Part shown: piece by piece, positions 16,601 through 24,015 of the stretch
Numbering within the stretch: position 1 is the stretch's first letter
Layout of the letters: each line of letters opens with the position of its first letter
DNA from: Streptomyces sp. C10-9-1
Lineage (GTDB): Bacteria > Actinomycetota > Actinomycetes > Streptomycetales > Streptomycetaceae
Length of the DNA: 64,000 bases
Assembly: GCF_024497955.1 (NCBI RefSeq)
Contig: NZ_JANHKP010000008.1
Span: 235,087-299,086 of the forward strand
Reading direction: 5' to 3'
The notes under the pieces: generated by a model
The model's database searches: none
Seen by the model: only the letters and a program-made list of their open reading frames with translations
What the model was told of the DNA's origin: nothing
Position numbers and translations under genes: made by a program

Positions 16601-17422
16601 GCCTGGCCCCAGGAGGTGACCGGCCAGATGGTCGCCAACTTCCTCGGCGGCGGAGCGGTGTGCAACGCCTTCGCGGGCCAGGTGGGTGCCGAGGTCTGCG
16701 TCGTGGACGTCGGTGTGGCCGCCGACCTCCCCGCCACCCCGGGCCTGCTGCCGCGCAAGGTGCGCCCGGGCACGGCCGACTTCACCACGGGCCCGGCGCT
16801 CTCCCGCGAGGACGTGCTCGCCGCCGTCGAGGTGGGGATCGAGACCGCCCGGGACCTCGTGGCCGCAGGGAACAAGGCCCTGCTCACCGGGGAGATGGGC
16901 ATCGCCAACACCACCTCCTCCGCCGCCCTGATCTCCGTCTACACCGGCGCCGACCCCGCCGAGGTCACCGGGCGCGGAACCGGCATCAACGACGAGATGC
17001 ACGCCCGGAAGGTGGACGTCGTCCGCCGGGCCCTGGAACTCCACCGGCCCGACCCGGCCGACCCGGTGGGCGTCCTCGCCGCCCTCGGCGGCCTGGAGCA
17101 CTGCGCCCTCGTCGGCCTCATCCTGGGCGGCGCCTCCCTGCGCACGCCGGTCATCCTGGACGGTGTGAGCACCGGAGCGGCGGCCCTGGTCGCCCGGGCC
17201 ATCGCCCCCGAGTCCCTGGCGGCGTGCATCGCGGGCCACCGCAGCGCGGAGCCCGGCCACGTGGCGGCCCTCGGCAAGCTCGGCCTGCGCCCGCTGGTGG
17301 ACCTGGACCTCCGCCTCGGCGAGGGCACGGGCGCCCTGCTGGCCCTGCCCCTCGTGCAGAGCGCGGCCCGCGCCATGCACGAGGTGGCCACCTTCGACTC
17401 CGCAGGGGTCTCGGAGAAGTAG
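13667..17422 (+). CDS. cobT: Fused 5,6-dimethylbenzimidazole synthase (BluB) and nicotinate-nucleotide:DMB phosphoribosyltransferase (CobT) with long disordered N-terminus
   Basis: A 1251-aa protein in three parts. Residues 1 to about 675 are Pro/Ala/Glu/Val-rich low complexity with repeats. Residues about 680-890 are a BluB flavin-destroying nitroreductase (ERRDIRNGF, APSVGHSQPWDF), which cuts FMNH2 with O2 to make DMB. Residues about 915-1251 are CobT (GDHGVHAQGV, GEMGIANTT, LGEGTGALLA with its catalytic Glu), which makes alpha-ribazole phosphate. Fusion would pass scarce DMB straight to its consumer for the lower axial ligand of B12. ATG 13667 follows GAGGGG. The tail resembles a tether or disordered bristle; its role is unknown. 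The CobT part is full length. Confidence 0.9.
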   Translation: MTDTGQVPGEGLPEGAGTAEQPGVPAPGAYPYLEPTAQPSEEDDLLLMPGAQGAWSEHSAAAPAPAPAHAPVAEQYATASAPVQQPHHPAPADASHGGGYAPAPPSAAYGHAPAAAGGQAPVAPQSAGTAAAAPAGPPQQLPPEQPTAAEHTHPGPGDPSGGDGTAFAAAAFPPGADAVPQAPHPAPALPDEDAHEPGAHETGGRDSGAVDLGAVRTPAAATTAMPTPPPARRPLHMGPPMPEATNSVVRSLADRGPAGATPPHPFVVQAGAPTPPGTGVEYLDVPREGTAGAGLPAPQLADIPPQAGAPWDPQPPQPPKAPEAAAGPSAPEAAAGPSAPEAAAGPSAPEAAAAPEAPGGAAGPVAPAGQTATAPASPAGSVALPEEQAPEAATQQAEPVPAAAPLAPEAGTAPAEVPAGTPVEVPARVEPVPVAVHPVGAPESVPEEGAPEPVAEGAGAPVAEVAGPVSADGGAGEAVAAPVADPGPAPAGTPAEVSAEAPAEVPAGTPVEVPARVEPVPVAVHPVGAPESVPEEEGAPEPVAEGAGAPVAEVAGPVAADGGEGKAVAAPAADPGPAPAGTPAETEAPAVIAAPTAEAPDAPADAGPAPADAPLDAGPVPAGALPVAPDAGTEAASADGAPAAPATDPVAPEQPAADAAPEAPASPEQPAAPAGPPAPGYDEAERQAVLRVMRERRDIRNGFRSDPIPHDVLLRVLEAAHTAPSVGHSQPWDFVVIRSAETRRTMHELAQRQREAYASTLPKGRAKQFKELKIEAILDTPVNIVVTADPTRGGRHTLGRHTQPQMAPYSSALAVENLWLAARAEGLGVGWVSFFDEREMVRTLGLPEHLEVVAYLCVGYVDAFPAEPELMQAGWSKRRPLSWVVHEETYGRRALPGEEPHDLLQETVATIRPLDAKALGEAWERQKRMTKPAGALGMLEIISAQLSGLSRMCPPPVPEPAAVAIFAGDHGVHAQGVTAWPQEVTGQMVANFLGGGAVCNAFAGQVGAEVCVVDVGVAADLPATPGLLPRKVRPGTADFTTGPALSREDVLAAVEVGIETARDLVAAGNKALLTGEMGIANTTSSAALISVYTGADPAEVTGRGTGINDEMHARKVDVVRRALELHRPDPADPVGVLAALGGLEHCALVGLILGGASLRTPVILDGVSTGAAALVARAIAPESLAACIAGHRSAEPGHVAALGKLGLRPLVDLDLRLGEGTGALLALPLVQSAARAMHEVATFDSAGVSEK
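14627..14707 (+). repeat. Three perfect 27-bp tandem repeats inside the BluB-CobT gene
   Basis: Units 14627-14653, 14654-14680 and 14681-14707 are identical, each encoding nine residues of the APEAAAGPS type; a decayed fourth unit follows. In-frame, coding, typical of slippage. Confidence 0.9.
14911..15420 (+). repeat. Recent 243-bp in-frame tandem duplication inside the BluB-CobT gene
   Basis: Bases 14911-15153 recur at 15175-15420 (offset 264 bp) with about five mismatches and one extra codon (an added GAG in the second copy). Identity is about 98 percent. Each copy encodes roughly 81 residues of the disordered N-terminus. Confidence 0.9.
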
Positions 17423-17430
17423 CCGCACCG

Positions 17431-17475
17431 CACCGGGCCCGGGACCCCGCCGCACGGCCGGGCCCGGGCCCGGTG
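17431..17475 (+). terminator. Probable terminator after BluB-CobT
   Basis: A 13-bp perfect stem (17431-17443 with 17463-17475) with a 19-nt partly self-pairing loop, 8 nt after the stop. Confidence 0.5.
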
Positions 17476-17607
17476 CCAGGCCGGCAACGGGGCCCGTACC
17501 CTGGTCACCGGTGCCCCGCCCGGCGGCGGAGCCCGCCCCGGCCCACCGCCGCTCCACCGCCGCAGCGGCCCCGTCCCCGCACCACCCGCACGAGGAGCCG
17601 CACCGCC

Positions 17608-18837
17608 ATGCCCGAGCCCGCCGAGCACCCCGCGTACCCTGTCGGACTCCGCCTGTCCGGGCGCCGAGTCGTCGTCCTCGGCGGTGGCCAGGTGGCCCAG
17701 CGGCGCCTGCCCGCCCTGGTCGCGGCCGGTGCCCTCGTCACCCTGGTCTCCCCCTCGGCGACCCCGTCCGTGGAGGCCATGGCCGACGCGGGCGAGATCA
17801 CCTGGCTCCGGCGGCGCTACGAGGACGGCGACATCGGCGACGCCTGGTACGCGCTCGTCGCCACCAGCGACCCGGAGGCCAACGAGCGCGCCTCCGCGGA
17901 GGCCGAGCGGACCAAGACCTGGTGCGTCCGCAGCGACGACGCCGAGGCCGCCACCGCCTGGACGCCCGCCACCGGGCGGAGCGAGGGCGTCACCGTCGCC
18001 GTGCTCACCGGTCGCGACCCGCGCCGGTCCGCGGCGGTGCGGGACGCCGTCGTCGAGGGGCTCAGGGACGGCACCCTGGCCGCCCCGCACCGGCGCACCC
18101 GGGAGCCCTTCGTCGCACTCGTCGGCGGCGGCCCGGGCGACCCCGACCTGATCACCGTGCGCGGCCGGCGGCTGCTCGCCGAGGCCGACGTGGTGATCGC
18201 GGACCGCCTCGGCCCGCGCGACCTCCTCGACGAACTCCCCCCGCACGTCGAGGTCATCGACGCGGCCAAGATCCCCTACGGCCGCTTCATGGCCCAGGAG
18301 GCCATCAACAACGCCCTGGTCGAGCACGCCAAGGCGGGCAGGTCCGTGGTGCGGCTCAAGGGCGGCGACCCCTATGTCTTCGGGCGCGGCATGGAGGAGG
18401 CGCAGGCGCTCGCCGAGGCCGGCATCCCCTGCACCGTGGTCCCCGGCATCTCCAGCTCCATCTCGGTGCCCTCGGCCGCCGGGATCCCCGTCACCCACCG
18501 GGGCGTGGCGCACGAGTTCACCGTCGTCAGCGGGCACGTGGCCCCCGACGACCCGCGCTCCCTGGTGGACTGGGCCGCCCTCGCCAGGCTGACCGGCACC
18601 CTGGTCGTCCTCATGGGGGTCGACAAGATCGGCGCCATCGCCGCGGCCCTGGTCGCCCACGGCCGGTCGCCGGAGACCCGGGTCGCCCTCGTCCAGGAGG
18701 GCACCACGGCCGCCCAGCGCCGCGTGGACGCCACCCTGGGCACCGTGGCCGAGGCCGTCCGCGCCCACGAGGTGCGCCCGCCCGCCGTCATCGTCATCGG
18801 GGACGTCGTCGGCGTCGGCACCCCCGCCCGCGGCTGA
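17608..18837 (+). CDS. cobA: Uroporphyrinogen-III C-methyltransferase with N-terminal precorrin-2 dehydrogenase domain (CysG-like)
   Basis: A 409-aa two-domain enzyme. The N-terminal Rossmann fold (VVLGGGQVAQRRL, glycine loop about 25-30) is the precorrin-2 dehydrogenase/ferrochelatase part. From about residue 168 (ALVGGGPGDPDLI) the SAM-dependent methylase makes precorrin-2 from uroporphyrinogen III; the RLKGGDPYVFGRG block is the SUMT signature. It can feed both B12 and siroheme. GAGGAG lies 10 nt before ATG 17608, and a TACCCT -10 box is near 17500. It is called cobA in streptomycetes but has CysG architecture, slightly shortened in the middle helical part. Confidence 0.88.
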   Translation: MPEPAEHPAYPVGLRLSGRRVVVLGGGQVAQRRLPALVAAGALVTLVSPSATPSVEAMADAGEITWLRRRYEDGDIGDAWYALVATSDPEANERASAEAERTKTWCVRSDDAEAATAWTPATGRSEGVTVAVLTGRDPRRSAAVRDAVVEGLRDGTLAAPHRRTREPFVALVGGGPGDPDLITVRGRRLLAEADVVIADRLGPRDLLDELPPHVEVIDAAKIPYGRFMAQEAINNALVEHAKAGRSVVRLKGGDPYVFGRGMEEAQALAEAGIPCTVVPGISSSISVPSAAGIPVTHRGVAHEFTVVSGHVAPDDPRSLVDWAALARLTGTLVVLMGVDKIGAIAAALVAHGRSPETRVALVQEGTTAAQRRVDATLGTVAEAVRAHEVRPPAVIVIGDVVGVGTPARG

Positions 18838-18892
18838 GCCCGCCCCGGCGGACCGGCACCCCTCGCACCGCACCACCGGAAGGCAGGCACCC

Positions 18893-19711
18893 GTGGCCGA
18901 CGTCCTCACCGTCGACGATCCGGACGACCCCCGTCTGTCCGACTACACCGGACTCACCGACGTCGAACTGCGCCGTCGGCGCGAGCCGGCCGAGGGCCTG
19001 TTCATCGCCGAGGGCGAGAAGGTCCTCCGGCGCGCCCTGCAGGCGGGCTACCCGATGCGCTCGCTGCTGCTGTCCGCCAGGTGGCTCGACGCCCTGGCCG
19101 ATGTCGTCGAGCGCGTGGACGCCCCCGTCTACCTCGTCGAGCCCGCCCTCGCCGAGCAGGTCACCGGCTACCACGTGCACCGCGGAGCCCTGGCCTCCAT
19201 GCAGCGCAGGCCGCTGCCCGACGCCGCGGAGCTGCTGGCCGCGGCGCGCCGGGTGGCGGTGCTGGAGTCGGTCAACGACCACACCAACATCGGCGCGATC
19301 TTCCGCAGCGCCGCGGCGCTCGGGATGGACGCCGTGCTGCTCTCTCCCGACTGCGCCGACCCCCTCTACCGCAGGTCCGTGAAGGTCTCCATGGGCGCGG
19401 TGTTCTCCGTGCCCTACGCACGGCTCGCCCCGTGGCCCCAGGGCCTGGCGGCCCTGCGGGAGTCGGGCTGCCGGCTCCTCGCCCTCACCCCGGACGGGCA
19501 GGCGGTCCCGCTGGACGAGGTGGCGCCCCACCGGCTGGAGCGGGTGGCCCTGATGCTGGGCGCGGAGGGCAGCGGACTGTCGCCGAAGGCGCTCGCGGCG
19601 GCCGACACCCGGGTGCGCATCCCGATGGCGCACGGAGTGGACTCGCTCAACGTGGGGGCCGCGGCGGCGGTCGCCTTCTACGCCGTGACCGCGGGCCGCT
19701 CCGGCGGCTGA
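18893..19711 (+). CDS. TrmH/SpoU-family RNA 2'-O-methyltransferase
   Basis: A 272-aa knotted SPOUT methyltransferase that puts a methyl on a ribose 2'-OH of tRNA or 23S rRNA. Motif 1 (NDHTNIGAIFRSA, about 127-139), motif 2 (LMLGAEGSGL) and motif 3 (IPMAHGVDSLNVGAAAAV) are all intact, the last forming the SAM-binding trefoil knot. The N-terminal 100 residues look like the RNA-binding L30e-like substrate domain (LFIAEGEKVL). The GTG start at 18893 follows GGAAGG. It lies 55 nt after cobA and may be read from the same transcript. The target nucleotide cannot be told from sequence. Confidence 0.85.
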   Translation: MADVLTVDDPDDPRLSDYTGLTDVELRRRREPAEGLFIAEGEKVLRRALQAGYPMRSLLLSARWLDALADVVERVDAPVYLVEPALAEQVTGYHVHRGALASMQRRPLPDAAELLAAARRVAVLESVNDHTNIGAIFRSAAALGMDAVLLSPDCADPLYRRSVKVSMGAVFSVPYARLAPWPQGLAALRESGCRLLALTPDGQAVPLDEVAPHRLERVALMLGAEGSGLSPKALAAADTRVRIPMAHGVDSLNVGAAAAVAFYAVTAGRSGG

Positions 19712-19757
19712 GCGCTCCGGCGGGACCGCCGGGCCGCACCGGCCGGTGTCCCGCGGG

Positions 19758-20933
19758 TCAGAGCTTCTGCGCCGCCGCGATGCCCAGGGCCACGATCAGC
19801 GTCACCACGAAGAAGACCACGATCCGCTGCCGCAGCAGCCGCGGGTTCGCGGGCCTGAGCCCCGTCGAGGTCGTGCGCACGCCGGGACGGGTGCCGCCCC
19901 GCCGCCCGGTGGTGGACGCGCCGCCGCCGGTCCGCGGCGACGCCGGCCGGCGCCGCGTGCCGCGGACCGGGTGGCCGGTGGAGTGCGGCCGCGGTGCGGA
20001 GGACCCCCCCGTGCGCCGCTCCGCGTGCTCGGTGCGCTCGGTGTAGCGCGCGGTGGGCCGGCTGAGCTCCACCCGCTCCCGGGGAGCCGGCGGGCGGGCG
20101 TCGTGCAGTCCCTGCGCCTCCCGGGCGGCGATCTCCTTGAGCCGCATGGACAGCTGGAGGGTGCTGGGCCGCTCCTCCGGGGCCTTCGCCAGGCACGCCG
20201 CCACCAGCGGGGCCAGCGCGTCGTGGACCCCGTGCAGCTGCGGCTCCTCGTGCACCACCCGGTACAGCATCACCTCGGAACTCCCGTGGCCGAAGGGGGA
20301 GTCCCCCATGGCCGCGTAGGCCAGGGTCGCACCGAGCGCGAAGACGTCCGTCGCGGGTGTGACCGCCGCGCCCCGCACCTGCTCGGGTGCGAGGAAGCCC
20401 GGCGAGCCCACGGCCGTGCCGACGTGGGTGAGGGTGCTCGCGCCCGTCGCCCAGGCGATGCCGAAGTCGATGATGCGCGGCCCCTTCGGGGACAGCAGGA
20501 TGTTCGAGGGCTTCAGGTCGCGGTGCACCACACCGGCCTCGTGGACGGCGACCAGCCCCTCCGAGAGGGCGGCACCGACGGCTGCGGTGTCGGCGGCCCG
20601 CAGCGGGCCCTCCTCGACGACCTTGTCGTGCAGCGAGGGACCCGGCACGTACTGGGTGGCGAACCAGGGGCGGTCCGCCTCCAGGTCCGCCGCGACCAGC
20701 CGGGCCGTGCATCCGCCGCGGATCCGCCGGGCGGCGGACACCTCCCGGGCGAACCGCGAGCGGAACTCCTGGTCCTCCGCGAGGTCCGGCCGGATCACCT
20801 TCAGCGCCACACGCTGGCCCTTCCGGTCGGACCCCAGGTAGACGACACCCATCCCGCCGGCCCCAAGCCGCCGGTGCAGCCTGAACGAGCCGACGACACG
20901 CGGGTCCTCGCGCCGGAGCCGCATCATCGCCAT
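19758..20933 (-). CDS. Hanks-type serine/threonine protein kinase with a C-terminal membrane anchor
   Basis: A 391-aa kinase. The Gly loop GAGGMG (24-29), ATP-anchoring K45, catalytic loop HRDLKPSN (D139, N144), metal-binding D156-F-G and the activation-loop end SPGFLAPEQ are intact, so it should be active. After the catalytic domain (to about 270) comes a basic, Arg/Thr-rich linker and a single transmembrane helix near 370-388, leaving only a few residues outside. There are no PASTA repeats or other sensor, so its signal is probably intracellular or partner-borne. AGGGGA lies 6 nt ahead of ATG 20933. It is convergent with the RNA methyltransferase gene. Confidence 0.92.
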   Translation of the reverse strand: MAMMRLRREDPRVVGSFRLHRRLGAGGMGVVYLGSDRKGQRVALKVIRPDLAEDQEFRSRFAREVSAARRIRGGCTARLVAADLEADRPWFATQYVPGPSLHDKVVEEGPLRAADTAAVGAALSEGLVAVHEAGVVHRDLKPSNILLSPKGPRIIDFGIAWATGASTLTHVGTAVGSPGFLAPEQVRGAAVTPATDVFALGATLAYAAMGDSPFGHGSSEVMLYRVVHEEPQLHGVHDALAPLVAACLAKAPEERPSTLQLSMRLKEIAAREAQGLHDARPPAPRERVELSRPTARYTERTEHAERRTGGSSAPRPHSTGHPVRGTRRRPASPRTGGGASTTGRRGGTRPGVRTTSTGLRPANPRLLRQRIVVFFVVTLIVALGIAAAQKL

Positions 20934-21163
20934 CGTCCGTCCCCTACCTCGGTGGGAGGCCCCACCCCTGCTGCCCGGTCATCGGTCTGACGGGCCACAG
21001 CTTACGTATCCGTGTGGCGGGGCGCGCAGAGGCCGCGCCCTCTCCCACGGATCGATTGTCAGTGCCCGGTGGGAGAATTGAGCGGTGGTCAGGGGAGTGC
21101 GGATCCCGCTCCGCTCGGCCGTGCGAGATCTCAACGGTCAATCGCAGAAGGGGGATTGGATCG

Positions 21164-21442
21164 ATGAAGGGCGATCGGGTGGAGATCGTGGTGGACGCCG
21201 GTGACACCACCCGCACCTACGAGGTGGTGGCGGCCCGGGCGGGCCGCAGGGTCGAGACGGCCGTCCGCAGAGGGGTGGTGGAAGTGAGCGAAGTCACCAG
21301 GTCGGGCACCGTGGTGCGCACCGCGCGGTTCATGGCCGCCCGGGTCCTGGCGCTGGTCGAGCAGCCCGTGCAGGTCGAGGCCCCCGCCCCCCTCCGGGAT
21401 GACCCGGGGCAGCCGGGCCCCGGTCTCCACCCAGCGGAGTAG
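21164..21442 (+). CDS. Small conserved hypothetical protein
   Basis: A 92-aa soluble protein from ATG 21164, with AAGGGGG about 9 nt upstream. Residues 1-70 alternate charged and hydrophobic residues (DRVEIVVDAG, RTYEVVAARAG, GVVEVSEVTRSG), suggesting a small beta-rich, SH3- or OB-like fold. The C-terminal end is Pro-rich. No known motif is recognised. It is divergent from the kinase gene across a 230-nt gap and could share regulation with it. Confidence 0.65.
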   Translation: MKGDRVEIVVDAGDTTRTYEVVAARAGRRVETAVRRGVVEVSEVTRSGTVVRTARFMAARVLALVEQPVQVEAPAPLRDDPGQPGPGLHPAE

Positions 21443-21606
21443 TACGGGGCGCGGGGGGTCATCCTCCGGGAGGCCGGGCAAGCGGTACGCGGGCATGACG
21501 ACCGCGGCCCCGGCCTTCCCTAGTGTTGGTTCCAAGCGGCGGGTGCAGCACTCGTCCCCCGAGGTCAGACACCCGCCGCTGCCGACACGAGGAACAGGAG
21601 AGGGAC

Positions 21607-21789
21607 ATGGCGGACACGACGTCGCGCACGTCGCACGCGGGGCTCGGCGTCCGCCCCTCCGGCACCCGCCACCCGCTGGTCGCGACGGCGATGGTGCTCC
21701 CTCTCGCGGCACTGCTCGTGGTCGCCTTCGGCGGCTGGGACGCGGTGGTCGTACAGGCGTCGTCCGTGGGCGTGATGCTGGGGCGCTGA
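21607..21789 (+). CDS. Small single-pass membrane protein
   Basis: A 60-aa protein with a hydrophilic start and one hydrophobic helix (about residues 27-47). A good ribosome site (AGGAGAGGG) precedes ATG 21607, and a TAGTGT -10 box lies near 21521. A perfect 18-bp-stem terminator stands downstream, so it is its own transcription unit. Function is unknown. Confidence 0.65.
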   Translation: MADTTSRTSHAGLGVRPSGTRHPLVATAMVLPLAALLVVAFGGWDAVVVQASSVGVMLGR

Positions 21790-21873
21790 TCGGCGCCCCG
21801 GGCCCGGAAGAGCGGTCCGGGCCGGGGACATCGGGCCGACAGCCCCGTGGGGACGGGGGTGCGGCGGACGGCT

Positions 21874-21913
21874 GCGTTCGGCCGGCCGGCTGGGGAGCCG
21901 GCCGGCCGAACGC
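21874..21913 (+). terminator. Strong terminator after the 60-aa membrane protein
   Basis: A perfect 18-bp stem (21874-21891 with 21896-21913) with a GGGG loop. It ends 38 bp before the -10 box of the next gene, so it insulates it. Confidence 0.75.
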
Positions 21914-21950
21914 GCATGTGCCCCGGCGGCGGAGGCCCCGCGGGGGCGGA

Positions 21951-21956
21951 TACGCT
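21951..21956 (+). promoter_or_regulatory. -10 box (TACGCT) of a leaderless phosphotransferase transcript
   Basis: TACGCT, 7 nt, then GTG 21964. No ribosome site is present. Confidence 0.55.
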
Positions 21957-21963
21957 CGGCGCC

Positions 21964-22926
21964 GTGACCGCCGCCCTCGTCCGCAGCCTCTCCCGCCTCG
22001 CCCGTACGGCGGCCCATCCGGCCGCACCCGCCTGCCCCGCCTGCGGATCGGCCGACGAGACCCTCGCCGACCGGCCCGACGGCACCGTGGTCCGCCACGG
22101 GGACGCGGTCGCCAAGGCCCACGCGCCGGGCACCGAGGCGGGGCCCCACGCGGTGCGCCTGGCCGTCGCCGGGCACCCGGCGCTCGCCGGCGTCCTGCTC
22201 GCGCCCCTGCCGGAGCGGGCCACCGGGCCGGCGGGCCGGCCCCTGTCGGCCTGGCCCTACGGACGCCCCGTCGACCCGGCCGACCCCGAGGCCGCGCCCT
22301 GGGAGCAGGCGGCCGTCCTGCTCGCCCGGATGCACCGGGTGGACCCGGGGGTGCTCCCCGGGCCGCTGCCGCCGATGCGCGGTCCCCTCAAGCTCGCCGC
22401 GGCCCTTGCGCGGATGGAGCGGGAGGCGGGCGGCCACCCCGCCGCGGCCGAGGTGCGCAGGGCATGGCGGGGGCTGCCCGGGACGGTCCGCGGCGCAGGC
22501 GGCCGCGCCCCGGTGCCCGCCGCCCTGTGCCACGGCGACCTCCACCTGGGGCAGCTGGTGCGCCACCCCGCGCCGGACGGCCCCTGGGTGCTGATCGACG
22601 TCGACGACCTGGGGCTCGGAGACCCGGCGTGGGACCTGGCCCGCCCGGCCGCCTGGTTCGCCGCGGGACTGCTCGCCCCCGACGTCTGGCTGCGCTTCCT
22701 CGGGGCCTACACCGACGCCGGGGGACCGGCCGTCCCCGATCCCGCCGATCCCTGGCGCACCCTCGACGCGCCCGCCCGCGCCCTGACCGTGCAGACCGCG
22801 GCACTCGCCCTGGCGCGGGCCGCCGCGGCCGGACGCGAGCCCGACGAGGTGGAGCGGGCGGTGCTGGACGCTTGTACCCGAATCGGGACACTGGCACCCG
22901 AGTTGGAACGAGGCGCCCCGTCGTAG
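21964..22926 (+). CDS. Aminoglycoside phosphotransferase (APH)-family kinase
   Basis: A 320-aa protein-kinase-like phosphotransferase. The Brenner-type catalytic loop is CHGDLHLGQL (Asp near 191) and the metal-binding segment is LIDVDDLGLGDPAWDLARP, both intact. The N-lobe is short and has an unusual CPACG pair near residue 20. Family members phosphorylate aminoglycosides, maltose, choline or other hydroxyl groups, so resistance should not be assumed. GTG 21964 is taken as start because the -10 box is placed for leaderless initiation there; the frame is open to 21847, but the terminator hairpin lies in that extension. Confidence 0.75.
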   Translation: MTAALVRSLSRLARTAAHPAAPACPACGSADETLADRPDGTVVRHGDAVAKAHAPGTEAGPHAVRLAVAGHPALAGVLLAPLPERATGPAGRPLSAWPYGRPVDPADPEAAPWEQAAVLLARMHRVDPGVLPGPLPPMRGPLKLAAALARMEREAGGHPAAAEVRRAWRGLPGTVRGAGGRAPVPAALCHGDLHLGQLVRHPAPDGPWVLIDVDDLGLGDPAWDLARPAAWFAAGLLAPDVWLRFLGAYTDAGGPAVPDPADPWRTLDAPARALTVQTAALALARAAAAGREPDEVERAVLDACTRIGTLAPELERGAPS

Positions 22927-23005
22927 GGTGAGATCGGCGCCGTCGCCGCCCGGAACCGGGGCGCGGTGGCCGTTTCCTTCCACACGAGGAGAGGCAGAGC
23001 AGACG

Positions 23006-23290
23006 ATGCAGTGTCCCAAGTGCCATGCGGCGATGCACACCTACAACCGCAACGGCGTCCAGATCGAGCAGTGCAGCGGCTGCCGGGGGATATTCCTGGA
23101 CTACGGGGAGCTGGAGGCGCTGACGCGCCTGGAGTCGCAGTGGGTGCAGCAGGCACCGCCGCCGCCCGCCCCCGGCGGCTACCCGGCGGCTCCCGCCCCC
23201 GCCGCACCGGCCTGGGGCGCCCCGCACCACGGCGGGCACCACAAGCACCACCGCAACCGCGGTTTCGGGCGGATGCTGTTCTCCTCCTGA
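23006..23290 (+). CDS. TFIIB-type zinc-ribbon protein
   Basis: A 94-aa protein. Residues 3-30 hold two Cys pairs (CPKC and CSGC), then GIFLDYGELEAL: the zf-TFIIB family of small zinc ribbons. The middle is Pro/Ala-rich and the C-terminal part is a His-rich cluster (HHGGHHKHHRN), which may also bind metal. GGAGAGG precedes ATG 23006. A TAGGGT -10 box overlaps the stop codon of the upstream gene (22924-22929). The biological role is unknown. Confidence 0.75.
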   Translation: MQCPKCHAAMHTYNRNGVQIEQCSGCRGIFLDYGELEALTRLESQWVQQAPPPPAPGGYPAAPAPAAPAWGAPHHGGHHKHHRNRGFGRMLFSS

Positions 23291-23327
23291 GCGTCCCGGC
23301 CGCCGGTGCGGCGGCCGGAGCACGGCG

Positions 23328-23355
23328 AAGCCCCCGGCCGCAGGGCCGGGGGCTT
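23328..23355 (+). terminator. Terminator after the zinc-ribbon gene
   Basis: A perfect 12-bp stem (23328-23339 with 23344-23355), GCAG loop. It ends 9 bp before the convergent tRNA cluster and may serve both. Confidence 0.7.
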
Positions 23356-23363
23356 TCGGACGG

Positions 23364-23435
23364 TGCGCGATACTGGGATTGAACCAGTGACCTCTTCCGT
23401 GTCAGGGAAGCGCTCTCCCGCTGAGCTAATCGCGC
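23364..23435 (-). tRNA. tRNA-Val (anticodon GAC), copy 1
   Basis: A 72-nt cloverleaf: acceptor GCGCGAT/ATCGCGC, anticodon stem CTTCC/GGAAG with loop CTGACAC, T-arm ACTGG-TTCAATC-CCAGT, discriminator A. CCA is not encoded. It is last in the five-tRNA operon. Confidence 0.95.
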
Positions 23436-23475
23436 GGGACGACCTCCGGGGCGACCCGGGGGACGGTGTGGTGCG

Positions 23476-23547
23476 TGCGCGATACTGGGATTGAACCAGT
23501 GACCTCTTCCGTGTCAGGGAAGCGCTCTCCCGCTGAGCTAATCGCGC
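23476..23547 (-). tRNA. tRNA-Val (anticodon GAC), copy 2
   Basis: Identical in its 72 nt to copy 1. CCA is not encoded. Confidence 0.95.
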
Positions 23548-23566
23548 GGGTGTCCTTGCGGACCAG

Positions 23567-23638
23567 TGGACGATACTGGGATTGAACCAGTGACCTCTTC
23601 CGTGTCAGGGAAGCGCTCTCCCGCTGAGCTAATCGTCC
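23567..23638 (-). tRNA. tRNA-Val (anticodon GAC), copy 3
   Basis: Identical to the other two copies except for a compensated change in the acceptor stem (GGACGAT/ATCGTCC), which keeps full pairing. Confidence 0.95.
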
Positions 23639-23639
23639 G

Positions 23640-23713
23640 TGGAGGTGGAGACGGGATTTGAACCCGTGTAGACGGCTTTGCAGGCCGTTGCCTCGCCTCT
23701 CGGCCACTCCACC
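23640..23713 (-). tRNA. tRNA-Cys (anticodon GCA)
   Basis: Acceptor GGTGGAG/CTCCACC, anticodon loop CTGCAAA, discriminator U as expected for cysteine tRNA. The 3' CCA is encoded, unlike its neighbours. Confidence 0.95.
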
Positions 23714-23753
23714 CGGAGTGCGGGGTCCGGGAAGATCCCGATCCCCCTTCTCG

Positions 23754-23826
23754 AGCGGACGACGAGATTCGAACTCGCGACCCTCACCTTGGCAAGGTGA
23801 TGCTCTACCAACTGAGCCACGTCCGC
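23754..23826 (-). tRNA. tRNA-Gly (anticodon GCC)
   Basis: Acceptor GCGGACG/CGTCCGC, anticodon stem TCACC/GGTGA with loop TTGCCAA, discriminator U. First gene of the tRNA operon, about 36 nt from the predicted start site. Confidence 0.95.
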
Positions 23827-23868
23827 CTGTCGTTTCCGGCCCGCTTGCGCGTCCCGGCGACGTGTTGA

Positions 23869-23896
23869 ACTCTAGCGGATTCCCGGGCCAGTACAA
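23869..23896 (-). promoter_or_regulatory. Promoter of the tRNA Gly-Cys-Val-Val-Val operon
   Basis: On the minus strand TTGTAC (23896-23891), a 16-nt spacer and TAGAGT (23874-23869): a good match to the housekeeping sigma consensus. Confidence 0.65.
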
Positions 23897-24002
23897 AAAC
23901 GCGTTTGTGCAGCGTGCTGCCGTGTGTGCCCGTCGCCCCCGGTCACGGGGGGTGCCCGGCCCCCTCGGGCCCGCCCTTCCGCACCCCGGGCGGCGCCGGT
24001 CC

Positions 24003-24008
24003 TACACT
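24003..24008 (+). promoter_or_regulatory. -10 box (TACACT) of a leaderless pabB transcript
   Basis: TACACT, 7 nt, then GTG 24016. Confidence 0.5.
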
Positions 24009-24015
24009 CGCAGAC

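Noticed and set aside
14144..17557. An 1137-codon minus-strand frame opposite bluB-cobT
   Set aside because: Gly/Arg-rich antisense shadow; BluB and CobT motifs on the plus strand are decisive.
21964..22926. Aminoglycoside resistance gene
   Set aside because: The APH fold is shared by many metabolic kinases, and the N-lobe is atypical; family membership alone does not show resistance.
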